Positions 7,681-14,427 of a stretch of 14,427 bases of DNA are shown here, piece by piece. Under the pieces are notes generated by a model. The model did not search any database. It was not told where the DNA came from and was given only the letters and a program-made list of their open reading frames with translations. Position 1 is the first letter of the stretch; each line of letters starts with the position of its first letter. This stretch comes from Lachnospiraceae bacterium (GTDB lineage Bacteria > Bacillota_A > Clostridia > Lachnospirales > Lachnospiraceae): NCBI GenBank assembly GCA_017523185.1, contig JAFWXB010000391.1, forward strand, positions 1 to 14,427. Reading direction: 5' to 3'. The position numbers were made by a program, and so were the translations under genes.

Positions 7681-7705
7681 ATTCTATTGTATCACACAAT
7701 AGAAT
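7681..7705. repeat. perfect 10-bp inverted repeat between uvrC and hprK
   Basis: ATTCTATTGT (7681-7690) and ACAATAGAAT (7696-7705) flank a 5-nt loop. It lies 42 nt past the uvrC stop and 108 nt before the hprK start. Neither side carries a T-tract, so it is a poor intrinsic terminator. It could be a weak terminator, an mRNA 3'-end stabiliser or an operator for hprK. Confidence 0.55.
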
Positions 7706-7747
7706 CCGATAAAATTAAATTTATCTTAAAAAAATAAAAATGAATAT

Positions 7748-9616
7748 TTATACTTTTGTTTTATGGAAAAACATATAAACACTTTCTGCTGATTTCTGAT
7801 TCATACTCTCTGTTTCTGCTAATTCTTCTATACTGGCATTTTTAATGTTTTCCAAGGATTGGAATTTTCGCATTAATGCTTTTCTTCTTTTAGCTCCAAT
7901 CCCTTCAATATCATCTAATACGGATTTTACTTGTGTTTTACTTCTTAAACTTCTGTGATATTCAATTGCAAAACGATGTGCCTCATCTTGAATACGTGTA
8001 ATCAATTTAAAACCTTCACTATGACGGTCTATTGGCAATTCCTGATTTTGAAAATATAAACCACGCGTATTGTGATTTTCATCTTTTACCATGCCACAAA
8101 CAGGAATATTTAACTGCAATTCCTTTAAAACTTTCAAACAAATATTTACTTGTCCTTTTCCACCATCCATAAAAATAATATTTGGAAAACGATGAAAACC
8201 TGCAAGTTCCTCTGAATGTATATTTTTTTCTAATTGTGCTCGTTCTTCTATCCCATGCACAAAACGTCTTGTTAAAACTTCATACATAGAAGCATAGTCA
8301 TCTGCACTTGTCACCGTTTTCAATTTGAATTTACGATAATCGCTTTTTTTCGGTTTTCCTTTTTCATATACTACCATAGAGCCTACAATTTCAAAGCCAT
8401 TGATATTGGAAATATCAAATGCTTCAATACGTTCTAATCCCTTTATTCCAAGCAAGTTTTCGATTTCTTTTACTGCTCCAATCGTTCGACTTTCTTCACG
8501 CTTTATCTTTTCTTTATCTTGATGAAAAAGAAGTTCTGCATTTCTTGTTGCCAAATCCATCAATTTTTCTTTCATACCTTTCTGTGGTGTATGAATTTGT
8601 ACTTTTCTCCCTGCTTTTTTTGTCAACCATGCTTCTAAAATACGTTCTTCTGTGACTTTTTCCTGTAATAAAATTTCCTTTGGAATAAATGGTGTTCCTG
8701 AATAAAATTGCTTTACAAATGTTTGAAGAATATCACTTTTTGTTTCTTCTGTTCCTACACGCACATGAAAATGGTCCCTGCCAATAATTTTCCCGCCACG
8801 CACAAAAAATACTTGAACAATTGCATCTGTATCATCTGCTACAATTGCAAGAATATCTTTATCTTCTCCATCTGTATTTGTAATTTTTTGTTTTTGTGCT
8901 ATCTGCTTTACACTTGATAACAACTCTCGATATTCAATTGCTTTTTCAAACTCCATATCTTCGGAAGCCTGTTGCATTTTTTCTTCTAATTCTTTTAAAA
9001 TGGGTGTATAATTTCCCCCTAAAAATTCCAATACTTTTTCTATTTTTACACGATATGCTTCTTTTGTAATATATCCCTGACAAGGTGCCTGGCACTTATG
9101 AATGTGATAATTCAAACATGGTATATCCTTTCCCATATCTCGTGACAAATTGCGATTGCAAGTACGAAGTCCATAAATTTTATTCATTAAATCAATAGTA
9201 TCTTTTACTGCTCCTCCACTCGTATATGGTCCAAAATATTTAGACTTATCTTTTTTCATTTCATGCGAAAAAAGCACTCTTGGATAATCTTCTCCTATAG
9301 TTACACGAATATACGGATAACTTTTATCATCACGAAGCATCGTGTTGTATTTTGGAGAATGTTCTTTAATTAGATTACATTCTAAGACAAGTGCCTCTAA
9401 TTCCGAATCTGTAATCACATATTCAAAACGAGCAATATGTTCTACCATTTGTTTTTTCTTAATACCTTCATTATGACTTGGTTGAAAATATTGACGTACA
9501 CGCTTTTTTAAATTAACTGCTTTTCCAATATAAATAATCGTATCCGATTTATCATACATAATATAAACACCTGACAAATCCGGAAGTTTTTTTAATTCTT
9601 CTTGTATCTGAAACAT
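7748..9616 (-). CDS. uvrC: excinuclease ABC subunit C
   Basis: UvrC makes both incisions around bulky DNA lesions in nucleotide excision repair, after loading by UvrA and UvrB. The product (622 residues) has the N-terminal GIY-YIG nuclease (GVYIMYD at 16-22, [14 protein letters not shown] from 27). A Cys-containing linker ([13 protein letters not shown]) and a UVR domain (about 205-240, [12 protein letters not shown]) that contacts UvrB follow. Then comes the RNase H-like nuclease ([27 protein letters not shown]), and C-terminal helix-hairpin-helix repeats ([15 protein letters not shown]) bind DNA. Length is normal. I chose ATG 9616 because AAAGGAG (9622-9628) lies five nucleotides upstream; the earlier in-frame start overlaps that site. 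A terminator separates it from ftsH, so it starts its own transcript. Confidence 0.97.
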   Translation of the reverse strand: MFQIQEELKKLPDLSGVYIMYDKSDTIIYIGKAVNLKKRVRQYFQPSHNEGIKKKQMVEHIARFEYVITDSELEALVLECNLIKEHSPKYNTMLRDDKSYPYIRVTIGEDYPRVLFSHEMKKDKSKYFGPYTSGGAVKDTIDLMNKIYGLRTCNRNLSRDMGKDIPCLNYHIHKCQAPCQGYITKEAYRVKIEKVLEFLGGNYTPILKELEEKMQQASEDMEFEKAIEYRELLSSVKQIAQKQKITNTDGEDKDILAIVADDTDAIVQVFFVRGGKIIGRDHFHVRVGTEETKSDILQTFVKQFYSGTPFIPKEILLQEKVTEERILEAWLTKKAGRKVQIHTPQKGMKEKLMDLATRNAELLFHQDKEKIKREESRTIGAVKEIENLLGIKGLERIEAFDISNINGFEIVGSMVVYEKGKPKKSDYRKFKLKTVTSADDYASMYEVLTRRFVHGIEERAQLEKNIHSEELAGFHRFPNIIFMDGGKGQVNICLKVLKELQLNIPVCGMVKDENHNTRGLYFQNQELPIDRHSEGFKLITRIQDEAHRFAIEYHRSLRSKTQVKSVLDDIEGIGAKRRKALMRKFQSLENIKNASIEELAETESMNQKSAESVYMFFHKTKV

Positions 9617-9707
9617 ACCTACTCCTTTCCTCAAACGCATTACCTATCATTGATAAAATAGCATAAGCATTGCATAAACATATCTTTTTTCTTTATTATT
9701 ACATTAT

Positions 9708-9737
9708 ATTATAAACGAAATATATAGTTTAAGTCTA
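9708..9737 (-). promoter_or_regulatory. probable uvrC promoter
   Basis: On the minus strand, -35 TAGACT (9732-9737, 4 of 6 consensus bases) and -10 TATAAT (9708-9713, 6 of 6) are 18 nt apart. A second TATAAT overlaps at 9703-9708. The position, after the ftsH terminator and about 90 nt before the uvrC start, fits a dedicated promoter. A LexA/DinR box was not recognised. Confidence 0.5.
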
Positions 9738-9782
9738 CCTTAGTGGACTTTTGCGAAAGGCGTGAGAGTCTCGATTGCCAAG

Positions 9783-9834
9783 AAAAAACTCCTCTTACTT
9801 CTTGTTTTCTAACTTAAAGTAAGAGGAGTTTTTT
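9783..9834 (-). terminator. bidirectional-looking intrinsic terminator after ftsH
   Basis: Arms 9785-9800 and 9817-9832 form a stem of up to 16 bp around a 16-nt loop, with CTCCTCTTAC / GTAAGAGGAG at the core. Flanking A and T runs give a T-tract on both strands. It begins 14 nt after the ftsH stop codon on the minus strand and should end that transcript before uvrC. Confidence 0.85.
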
Positions 9835-9847
9835 ATAAAACGTTTCT

Positions 9848-11962
9848 TTATTCCATATCTTTTTTAGAAGTATCCAAGGCTTCTGTTTCTACAATTGTAT
9901 TTTCAATTATGATGTCTTTTTTCGCAGAATTTTCTATATTATCTGTTTCTTCTTGTGATACAGATACATCTTCTGTTTGCACATCTGCTTCTGAAATCTG
10001 TTCTGTTGTTTCACTTTCTTCCGGAAGCCCTTTCATTTCTCGAAATATCTTCATAAATTCCTTACCTGTAATGGTTTCTTTTTCAAATAAGTATTGCGAA
10101 ATATAATCTAAAATTTCTTTATGTTCTTCTAACATGCGATATGCATCTTCATAGCAAGTATTAATTACAGATAATACTTCTTCATCAATTAAACCTGCTG
10201 TATCTTCCCCACAAATTAAACCTGCTCTGCCATCTAAATATTGATGTTCTACTGTTGCAAGACACATCATACCAAATTTATCTGACATACCATACATAGT
10301 AATCATAGCACGAGCAATTTTTGTTGCATTTTCAATATCATTCGCTGCACCACTTGTGGCAGATTTGAATTGAAGCATTTCTGCTGCACGACCAGCCATG
10401 TAAGTTGTAATTTTCGCCAAAAGCTCATCTTTTGTTTCAAGATATTTTTCTTCTTCCGGTGTTTGTAATGTATATCCCAAAGCCCCCATAGTACGAGGTA
10501 CAATTGTAATTTTTTGTACCGGCTCTGTATTTTTTTGTAATGCAGATACAAGTGCATGACCAACTTCATGATAAGAAACAATTTTACGTTCTTTTTCACT
10601 CATAATACGGTCTTTCTTTTCTTTTCCACCAACAGCTACTAATTCAAATGCTTCAAAAAGGTCTGCTTGATTTACAAACTTTCTGCCATTCTTTACAGCA
10701 TTAATTGCAGCTTCATTTATCATATTTGCAAGGTCAGAACCTACAAGACCGGCTGTTGCAAGTGCAAGTGCATCTAAATCTACACTTTCGTCCATAAGTA
10801 CATCTTCAGCATGAACTTTTAATGTTTCCAAGCGACCTTTTAAATCCGGTTTATCTACAATAATTCTTCTATCAAAACGCCCCGGACGAAGCAATGCTTT
10901 ATCTAATACTTCCGGTCTGTTTGTTGCGGCAAGAATCAATAATCCTTTTGAAGTATCAAAACCATCCATTTCAGCAAGAAGCTGATTTAATGTCTGTTCA
11001 CGTTCATCATTGCCACCACCATAGCGACTATCACGACTTTTACCGATTGCATCAATTTCATCAATAAAAATAATACATGGTGCCATTTTTTGTGCTTCTT
11101 TAAATAAATCTCTTACACGAGAAGCACCTACACCAACAAACATTTCTACGAAATCAGAACCTGCCAAAGAGAAAAATGGAACTTTTGCTTCTCCTGCAAC
11201 AGCTTTTGCAAGAAGTGTTTTTCCTGTTCCCGGAGGGCCTACAAGTAATGCACCTTTTGGAAGTTTTGCACCGATTTCTTTATATTTCTTCGGATTATGC
11301 AAAAAGTCTACCACTTCTTGTAAGGATTCTTTTGCCTCATCCTGACCTGCTACATCTTTAAATGTAACTCCTGTAGTCTTTTCTACATATACTTTTGCAG
11401 TAGTTTTACCAACTCCCATTGCTCCACCACCCATACGTTTCATTAAGAAACCGAGTAATATCCACATAGAAGCAAGTGGAAGTACAAAACTTAAAATATT
11501 CACAAGTAATGTAGAAGTATCATCCGGTACTTTACCTTTAATTTCTATAATATCACCATTTTTTGTTTTTAATGTTTTCAAATGTTGGATAAGTTCCTCA
11601 TCACCCACATATCCTGTATAATATGTGATATCATAATTGCTCTTATCCTCTACTAATGTATAATTGATTTCATACGAATCAAATTCAACACTTTTTATAT
11701 TGCCTGCTTCAAGTTCTGCAAGAAACTTTGTATATGTCGTTTCCTTCGAACTCATTTGATTAAAATGACTTGTAAATAACGATACTACAAACAATGCAAC
11801 TAATGAAAACATTATAAATGCTAAAATCATTTGCCCATTATTTTTCTTACCTGAACCATTATTATTTCCATTGTTGCCATTATTTCCATTGTTATTACCA
11901 TTTCCATTATTTCCATTATCCCCGTTTACATTCGGGTTATTGTAATCATTATGGTTATCCAT
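9848..11962 (-). CDS. ftsH: ATP-dependent zinc metalloprotease FtsH
   Basis: FtsH is a membrane-anchored hexameric AAA protease that degrades damaged membrane proteins and regulators. From the ATG at 11962 it has 704 residues. An Asn/Gly-rich cytoplasmic head (7-43) is followed by membrane segment 1 (about 45-64), an extracytoplasmic domain and membrane segment 2 (about 151-171). The AAA module has Walker A GPPGTGKT (242-249), Walker [11 protein letters not shown] (297-306) and the second region of homology [21 protein letters not shown]. The zinc protease has HEVGH (465-469) and Asp542 as third ligand. The acidic tail after about residue 645 is low-complexity. The start is uncertain: AGGAGG at 11977-11982 is 14 nt from this ATG but only 2 nt from an in-frame GTG at 11974-11972, which would add four residues. 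A leader ORF overlaps the ATG. Confidence 0.96.
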   Translation of the reverse strand: MDNHNDYNNPNVNGDNGNNGNGNNNGNNGNNGNNNGSGKKNNGQMILAFIMFSLVALFVVSLFTSHFNQMSSKETTYTKFLAELEAGNIKSVEFDSYEINYTLVEDKSNYDITYYTGYVGDEELIQHLKTLKTKNGDIIEIKGKVPDDTSTLLVNILSFVLPLASMWILLGFLMKRMGGGAMGVGKTTAKVYVEKTTGVTFKDVAGQDEAKESLQEVVDFLHNPKKYKEIGAKLPKGALLVGPPGTGKTLLAKAVAGEAKVPFFSLAGSDFVEMFVGVGASRVRDLFKEAQKMAPCIIFIDEIDAIGKSRDSRYGGGNDEREQTLNQLLAEMDGFDTSKGLLILAATNRPEVLDKALLRPGRFDRRIIVDKPDLKGRLETLKVHAEDVLMDESVDLDALALATAGLVGSDLANMINEAAINAVKNGRKFVNQADLFEAFELVAVGGKEKKDRIMSEKERKIVSYHEVGHALVSALQKNTEPVQKITIVPRTMGALGYTLQTPEEEKYLETKDELLAKITTYMAGRAAEMLQFKSATSGAANDIENATKIARAMITMYGMSDKFGMMCLATVEHQYLDGRAGLICGEDTAGLIDEEVLSVINTCYEDAYRMLEEHKEILDYISQYLFEKETITGKEFMKIFREMKGLPEESETTEQISEADVQTEDVSVSQEETDNIENSAKKDIIIENTIVETEALDTSKKDME

Positions 11963-12002
11963 TCGTTTCAGCACATCCTCCTATACACATTTTATTGTAC
12001 AT
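11955..12002 (-). CDS. possible 15-codon leader ORF overlapping the ftsH start
   Basis: An ATG at 12002-12000 is preceded by AGGAG (12011-12015) at an 8-nt spacing and encodes [15 protein letters not shown] before TAA at 11957-11955. Its last 8 nt overlap the ftsH ATG in another frame, and the ftsH-proximal AGGAGG lies inside it. Such an arrangement would allow translational coupling, compensating for the awkward spacing of the AGGAGG to the ftsH start. It may instead be chance; no homology is claimed. Confidence 0.4.
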   Translation of the reverse strand: MYNKMCIGGCAETNG

Positions 12003-12034
12003 ATTAATTTCTCCTATTATTGTACAATATATCT

Positions 12035-12063
12035 ATTATAAAGAAAGAAACCTATAAAATCAA
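12035..12063 (-). promoter_or_regulatory. probable ftsH promoter
   Basis: On the minus strand, -35 TTGATT (12058-12063, 4 of 6) is followed after exactly 17 nt by -10 TATAAT (12035-12040, 6 of 6). Transcription would start near 12028, giving a leader of roughly 65 nt that contains the 15-codon ORF. It is the best sigma-A-type match in the window. No CIRCE element was seen. Confidence 0.6.
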
Positions 12064-12167
12064 CATTTTCTTTCATGAACTTTTCGTTTGATTTATTAAA
12101 ACTTTATAACTTTCTATTTCATATTAAAATCTATATATCTCTTTTATGTTAATATCCATTCGATAAA

Positions 12168-12344
12168 CTACATCTGATGACGAACCACCTTATATTCATC
12201 TCCTGATTTATAATATGGACAATGTTTATAACTGCTTTGAATAAAACGTGCCATATCATCTTCGTCCATATTTACGGAACAATAATAACATTCATCTTCT
12301 TCATCATATTCGTTATATGCACAAAAATCGCAACTTGTCTGCAT
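12168..12344 (-). CDS. small Cys-rich protein, DUF6472-like
   Basis: This is a 58-residue acidic protein. Its cysteines are arranged C5-x2-C8, C19-x2-C22 and C42 (HCPYY), with acidic YDEEDE (13-18) and MDEDDM (26-31) stretches and a GDEYKVVRHQ end. The paired CxxC motifs suggest a small zinc-ribbon or metal-binding fold. The pattern matches my memory of DUF6472 proteins in Clostridia, whose function is unknown. The start was placed at ATG 12344 because GAGGTA (12351-12356) lies six nucleotides upstream. An upstream extension in the same frame would run through that site and is unlikely. It lies 205 nt before ftsH and 177 nt after the DUF4250 gene. Possible -10 boxes (TATAAT at 12465-12470 and 12455-12460) precede it without clear -35 partners. 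Confidence 0.8.
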   Translation of the reverse strand: MQTSCDFCAYNEYDEEDECYYCSVNMDEDDMARFIQSSYKHCPYYKSGDEYKVVRHQM

Positions 12345-12521
12345 TTTTCTTACCTCAATCATCTTAAAATTTATATTTTTCTCACTATCTTTTTCTATAA
12401 ACACTATATGTTTTATCTATTTCTTATTTATTTAATTTCTTATACTTTTGTAAAATTATATACCATTATACAAAAAATTTTTTTATTTATAAAACTTATG
12501 TTATTTACAAAACGCATTGTA

Positions 12522-12698
12522 TTATACAAATTGATTTCTTTCTTTATTATATTCATATTGAATCATTTTTAACTTATCTATAATTTCTTTTTCAGAAATC
12601 ATATAAGCTTTTGCAAATTCTTCTAAACTTTCATAATAATCTCTTAATTCTGTATTTACTACACCAAGTAACATAACAGGATCTTTTGGTAAATTCAT
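12522..12698 (-). CDS. DUF4250 domain-containing small protein
   Basis: This 58-residue ORF begins MNLPKDPVMLLGVVNTELRD and ends YEYNKERNQFV, after a predicted helical middle (YYESLEEFAKAYMISEKEII). The start MNLPKDPVMLL and the end ERNQFV are hallmarks, as I recall them, of the DUF4250 family common in Clostridia and Bacteroidetes. The helical middle resembles a small helix-turn-helix-like unit, but no function is established. The start is well supported by AGGAG at 12706-12710, seven nucleotides upstream of the ATG. The codon use is AT-rich like that of its neighbours. It is easily overlooked because of its size. It lies downstream of a terminator-like hairpin after murI and upstream of the DUF6472-like gene. 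Confidence 0.85.
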   Translation of the reverse strand: MNLPKDPVMLLGVVNTELRDYYESLEEFAKAYMISEKEIIDKLKMIQYEYNKERNQFV

Positions 12699-12880
12699 GC
12701 TAATTCTCCTTTTCTTAATCTTCTATAAAATAGTAATTCTTATTTTATCAATAATTTGTGAATTTGTCTTGTCCAATTACAATTATTTTTATATTTTATT
12801 CTAATTCTTTTTCACTTCTTTGCCATTTATCTAACGTGGTTCGACAAAGGATAAAAATATTACCCTCTAATCAATAAAAT

Positions 12881-12914
12881 GAAAGATGGGACACCTTTTG
12901 GTGTCCCATCTTTC
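12881..12914 (-). terminator. strong terminator-like hairpin
   Basis: A perfect 15-bp stem (arms 12881-12895 and 12900-12914, core GATGGGACACC / GGTGTCCCATC) closes a 4-nt loop. On the minus strand it is followed by ATTTTATT, so termination in that direction is favoured; the plus-strand side reads GAGGAG and has no T-tract. It would end transcripts coming from murI or from a small RNA in between. Confidence 0.7.
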
Positions 12915-12927
12915 GAGGAGTTTAGTT

Positions 12928-12963
12928 ATGAAAATGTTTATTAATAAAAAGGGAATGTTGTAA
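12928..12963 (+). CDS. possible 11-codon plus-strand ORF with a strong ribosome site
   Basis: GAGGAG (12915-12920) is seven nucleotides before ATG 12928, which encodes MKMFINKKGML and stops at TAA 12961-12963. The stop lies in the left arm of an imperfect hairpin (12955-12983). It begins immediately after the strong hairpin, and no plus-strand promoter or downstream gene supports it. The same bases read on the minus strand give an unpaired CTCCTC just before a terminator. Confidence 0.2.
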   Translation: MKMFINKKGML

Positions 12964-13241
12964 AGGAATGACTTCCTTTTACAATGATTAGTATAACCAT
13001 AAATTGTGACAAGAATATGTCCGTTTTCGAAAACATTTCTAAAATTAATTAAATTTTTTTTAGAAACAATTTATAAATTTCTTATAAATTTCCAAGAAAT
13101 ATCTTAATAACTAAATATATTCCAAAAAATTACATCTCTAAACCCAAAAGAAAAAATAATGTAAATTCTTTATTTTAATATAAAAATAATCGTTTGCATT
13201 TATTTTTCTAATTCATATTATTTTAAAAAAATATAAAACTC

Positions 13242-14021
13242 TTATAGTTCCAATAACATCTTACATAATGCAATCTTTTCTTGATTTTCTTCTAAACTAT
13301 TTTCAAAAATAACCATTCCTTGTTGTGTAGATGGATTTAATAATCCTGCTACATCTAATCTTCGTTTCATTTCTCTGGCAGTTCCTTCTCCACCATCACA
13401 AACGATAACTTCATCACCTAAAATTTCTTGTATCAATTTCTTAGCAAATGGATAATGGGTACACCCTAAAACAACAGCATCTACTTTATGTATACAGTAT
13501 TCATATAACAATTCTTTTAAATACTTTCGAAAATCATTACTTTGTAAATCTCCACGTTCTACAAAATCCATAAGTCCCGGACATGGCAATGGAATAATTT
13601 CTGCTTCTTTGCTATAACGTCCCATAAGCGTGCGAAATTTTTCTTCTCGAATTGTCATAGGCGTTGCCATAACAAGCACACGTCCACCATGTTTTAAAGT
13701 AACTGCCGGTTTTACTGCCGGTTCAATTCCCACAATAGGAATATCAGGATATGTTTTTCGAAGTTCTCGAACAGCAGCACTTGTAGCAGTATTACAAGCA
13801 ACTACAAGACCTTTGGCTCCACGTTCAAATAAATTTTTAGCACAATACATCGTAAGTTCTTGTACTTCTTGTTTTGATTTCATTCCGTAAGGTGCATTTT
13901 TAGAGTCCCCAAAATAAATATAATTTTCATTTGGCATAATCTTTACTAATTCTTTTAATACACTAATTCCACCAACTCCCGAATCAAATACAGCTATTGG
14001 TTGTATATTTTTATTTTTCAT
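13242..14021 (-). CDS. murI: glutamate racemase
   Basis: MurI interconverts L- and D-glutamate without a cofactor, supplying D-Glu for peptidoglycan stem peptides. The 259-residue product has the N-terminal IAVFDSGVGGISVL (9-22) with the catalytic Asp-Ser pair and YFGDSKNAPYG (36-46). Its two catalytic cysteines are in VACNTAT (Cys76) and LGCTHYP (Cys187, followed by His189). Length is typical. The start is ATG 14021, with a purine-rich AGGGGGAG just upstream. It is isolated by 406 nt on one side and 543 nt on the other, so it is probably monocistronic. A perfect TTGACA lies at 14096-14101 on the minus strand, but no matching -10 is visible at the right distance. Confidence 0.96.
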   Translation of the reverse strand: MKNKNIQPIAVFDSGVGGISVLKELVKIMPNENYIYFGDSKNAPYGMKSKQEVQELTMYCAKNLFERGAKGLVVACNTATSAAVRELRKTYPDIPIVGIEPAVKPAVTLKHGGRVLVMATPMTIREEKFRTLMGRYSKEAEIIPLPCPGLMDFVERGDLQSNDFRKYLKELLYEYCIHKVDAVVLGCTHYPFAKKLIQEILGDEVIVCDGGEGTAREMKRRLDVAGLLNPSTQQGMVIFENSLEENQEKIALCKMLLEL

Positions 14022-14312
14022 TTTTCTCCCCCTCTTTTCCTTTCATTCCCTTCTCTGTTTGATAATTTCCATTTTTCTTAGAAATCACATATAATTGTCA
14101 AAAACTTTCATAATTATTTTATTTTTCTAAAAACATATGGCTTTTATCTTTTTTATTTATTGAACCGACGTTACTTATAATATCTTGTTCACTACCATCC
14201 GATATATCTAACAAATCATATTTCAAACAAATATTTTAAAATTTATTCTTGTAACTATAACTGATAAAATATGAAAAACTACACAAAAATATAGTTTATT
14301 TGTTTGCTACAT

Positions 14313-14348
14313 AAAGACATTTTTTATTATAATGAAAAATATGTCTTT
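14313..14348. repeat. inverted repeat beside repeat copy 2
   Basis: AAAGACAT (14313-14320) pairs with ATGTCTTT (14341-14348). After a one-base bulge, TTTTT pairs with AAAAA inside, giving an AT-rich hairpin with a TATAAT-containing loop. It stands 9 nt from the box at 14358-14395, echoing the arrangement at 6485-6584. Confidence 0.5.
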
Positions 14349-14357
14349 CTATTATGG

Positions 14358-14395
14358 ACAAATTTGTGCAATATTCTAAATTTATTCATTTATAG
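14358..14395. repeat. diverged 38-nt intergenic repeat, copy 2
   Basis: It has the same ACAAATTTGT start, AATATTCTAAATT centre and TTTATAG end as 6547-6584, in the same orientation. It lies near the right window edge upstream of murI, so the gene it follows is outside the window. Confidence 0.55.
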
Positions 14396-14427
14396 TTTTT
14401 AATGTAAATAAATTCTCAAAACTTATA

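Larger units (their letters stand above)
12699..13241. other. 543-nt intergenic region between murI and the DUF4250 gene
   Basis: Next to the DUF4250 gene (12711-12880) is AT-rich sequence with no convincing promoter. At 12881-12914 is a strong hairpin, and at 12955-12983 a second, imperfect one. A perfect palindrome GTTTTCGAAAAC sits at 13023-13034. The part nearest murI (13035-13241) is extremely AT-rich, and I see nothing in it. A short plus-strand ORF with a good ribosome site lies between the hairpins. No protein gene of normal size is present. Confidence 0.6.
14022..14427. other. 406-nt region upstream of murI
   Basis: No gene is visible on either strand up to the window edge. The half near murI has a minus-strand TTGACA at 14096-14101 with no good -10. 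The distal half contains an inverted repeat (14313-14348) and the second copy of the 38-nt repeat. The rest is AT-rich without recognisable structure. Confidence 0.55.

Noticed and set aside
10303..10599. Minus-strand ORF of 98 codons inside ftsH
   Set aside because: It is an out-of-frame shadow of the FtsH protease domain, Lys/Leu-rich and without a ribosome site.
12222..12572. Plus-strand ORF of 116 codons
   Set aside because: It is hydrophobic only because of T-rich sequence. It runs antisense across the DUF6472-like gene and a gap and has no ribosome site.
12837..12853. GGTTCGA resembling a tRNA T-loop
   Set aside because: The flanking bases do not pair to form a T-stem, and no acceptor or anticodon arm is present.
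1..14427. CRISPR arrays, insertion sequences, phage or toxin-antitoxin genes
   Set aside because: I looked for regularly spaced repeats, transposase or integrase motifs and paired small genes. None was found; the gene content is chromosomal housekeeping.

Overview
The window is an AT-rich stretch of bacterial chromosome, and every gene that can be supported lies on the minus strand. The gene set and order, the strong AGGAGG-type ribosome sites and the small DUF4250 and DUF6472 proteins point to a low-GC member of the class Clostridia, most likely family Lachnospiraceae. The species cannot be named from the sequence. It looks like core chromosome: no transposase, integrase, phage gene, CRISPR array, tRNA or rRNA was seen.

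In the direction of transcription (right to left) the layout is as follows. murI (glutamate racemase) follows a 406-nt upstream gap. Next is a 543-nt region holding a strong terminator-like hairpin. Two tiny genes come after it, a DUF4250 protein (12522-12698) and a Cys-rich DUF6472-like protein (12168-12344). ftsH follows with a recognisable promoter and a short overlapping leader ORF, and ends in a strong terminator. uvrC has its own promoter. hprK is followed by a 415-nt gap. Then come an M18 aminopeptidase and the tightly packed trio murB-rapZ-whiA (1-nt overlap, then a 2-nt gap). A diacylglycerol-kinase-family gene and a class II fructose-bisphosphate aldolase gene, cut by the left edge, complete the window.

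The genes fall into four themes. murI and murB act in peptidoglycan precursor synthesis, and RapZ-family proteins are linked to amino-sugar control. hprK and fba belong to carbon catabolite control and glycolysis. uvrC and ftsH serve DNA repair and membrane protein quality control. whiA is a division and chromosome-segregation factor. The order hprK-(murB)-rapZ-whiA is a known Firmicute neighbourhood, but no yvcK lies between rapZ and whiA, and no crh/HPr gene lies directly after whiA.

The most striking observation is an in-frame TAA in the aldolase gene at codon 121. The remaining 160 visible codons stay open in the same frame and keep the expected active-site motifs. This is either a real nonsense mutation in a central glycolytic gene or a sequencing error. 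Other points of interest are a leader ORF overlapping the ftsH start, a hairpin-rich non-coding locus between murI and the DUF4250 gene, a diverged intergenic repeat with two copies, and a GC-richer ORF-like island upstream of the aminopeptidase gene. I found no clear previously undescribed multi-gene system.
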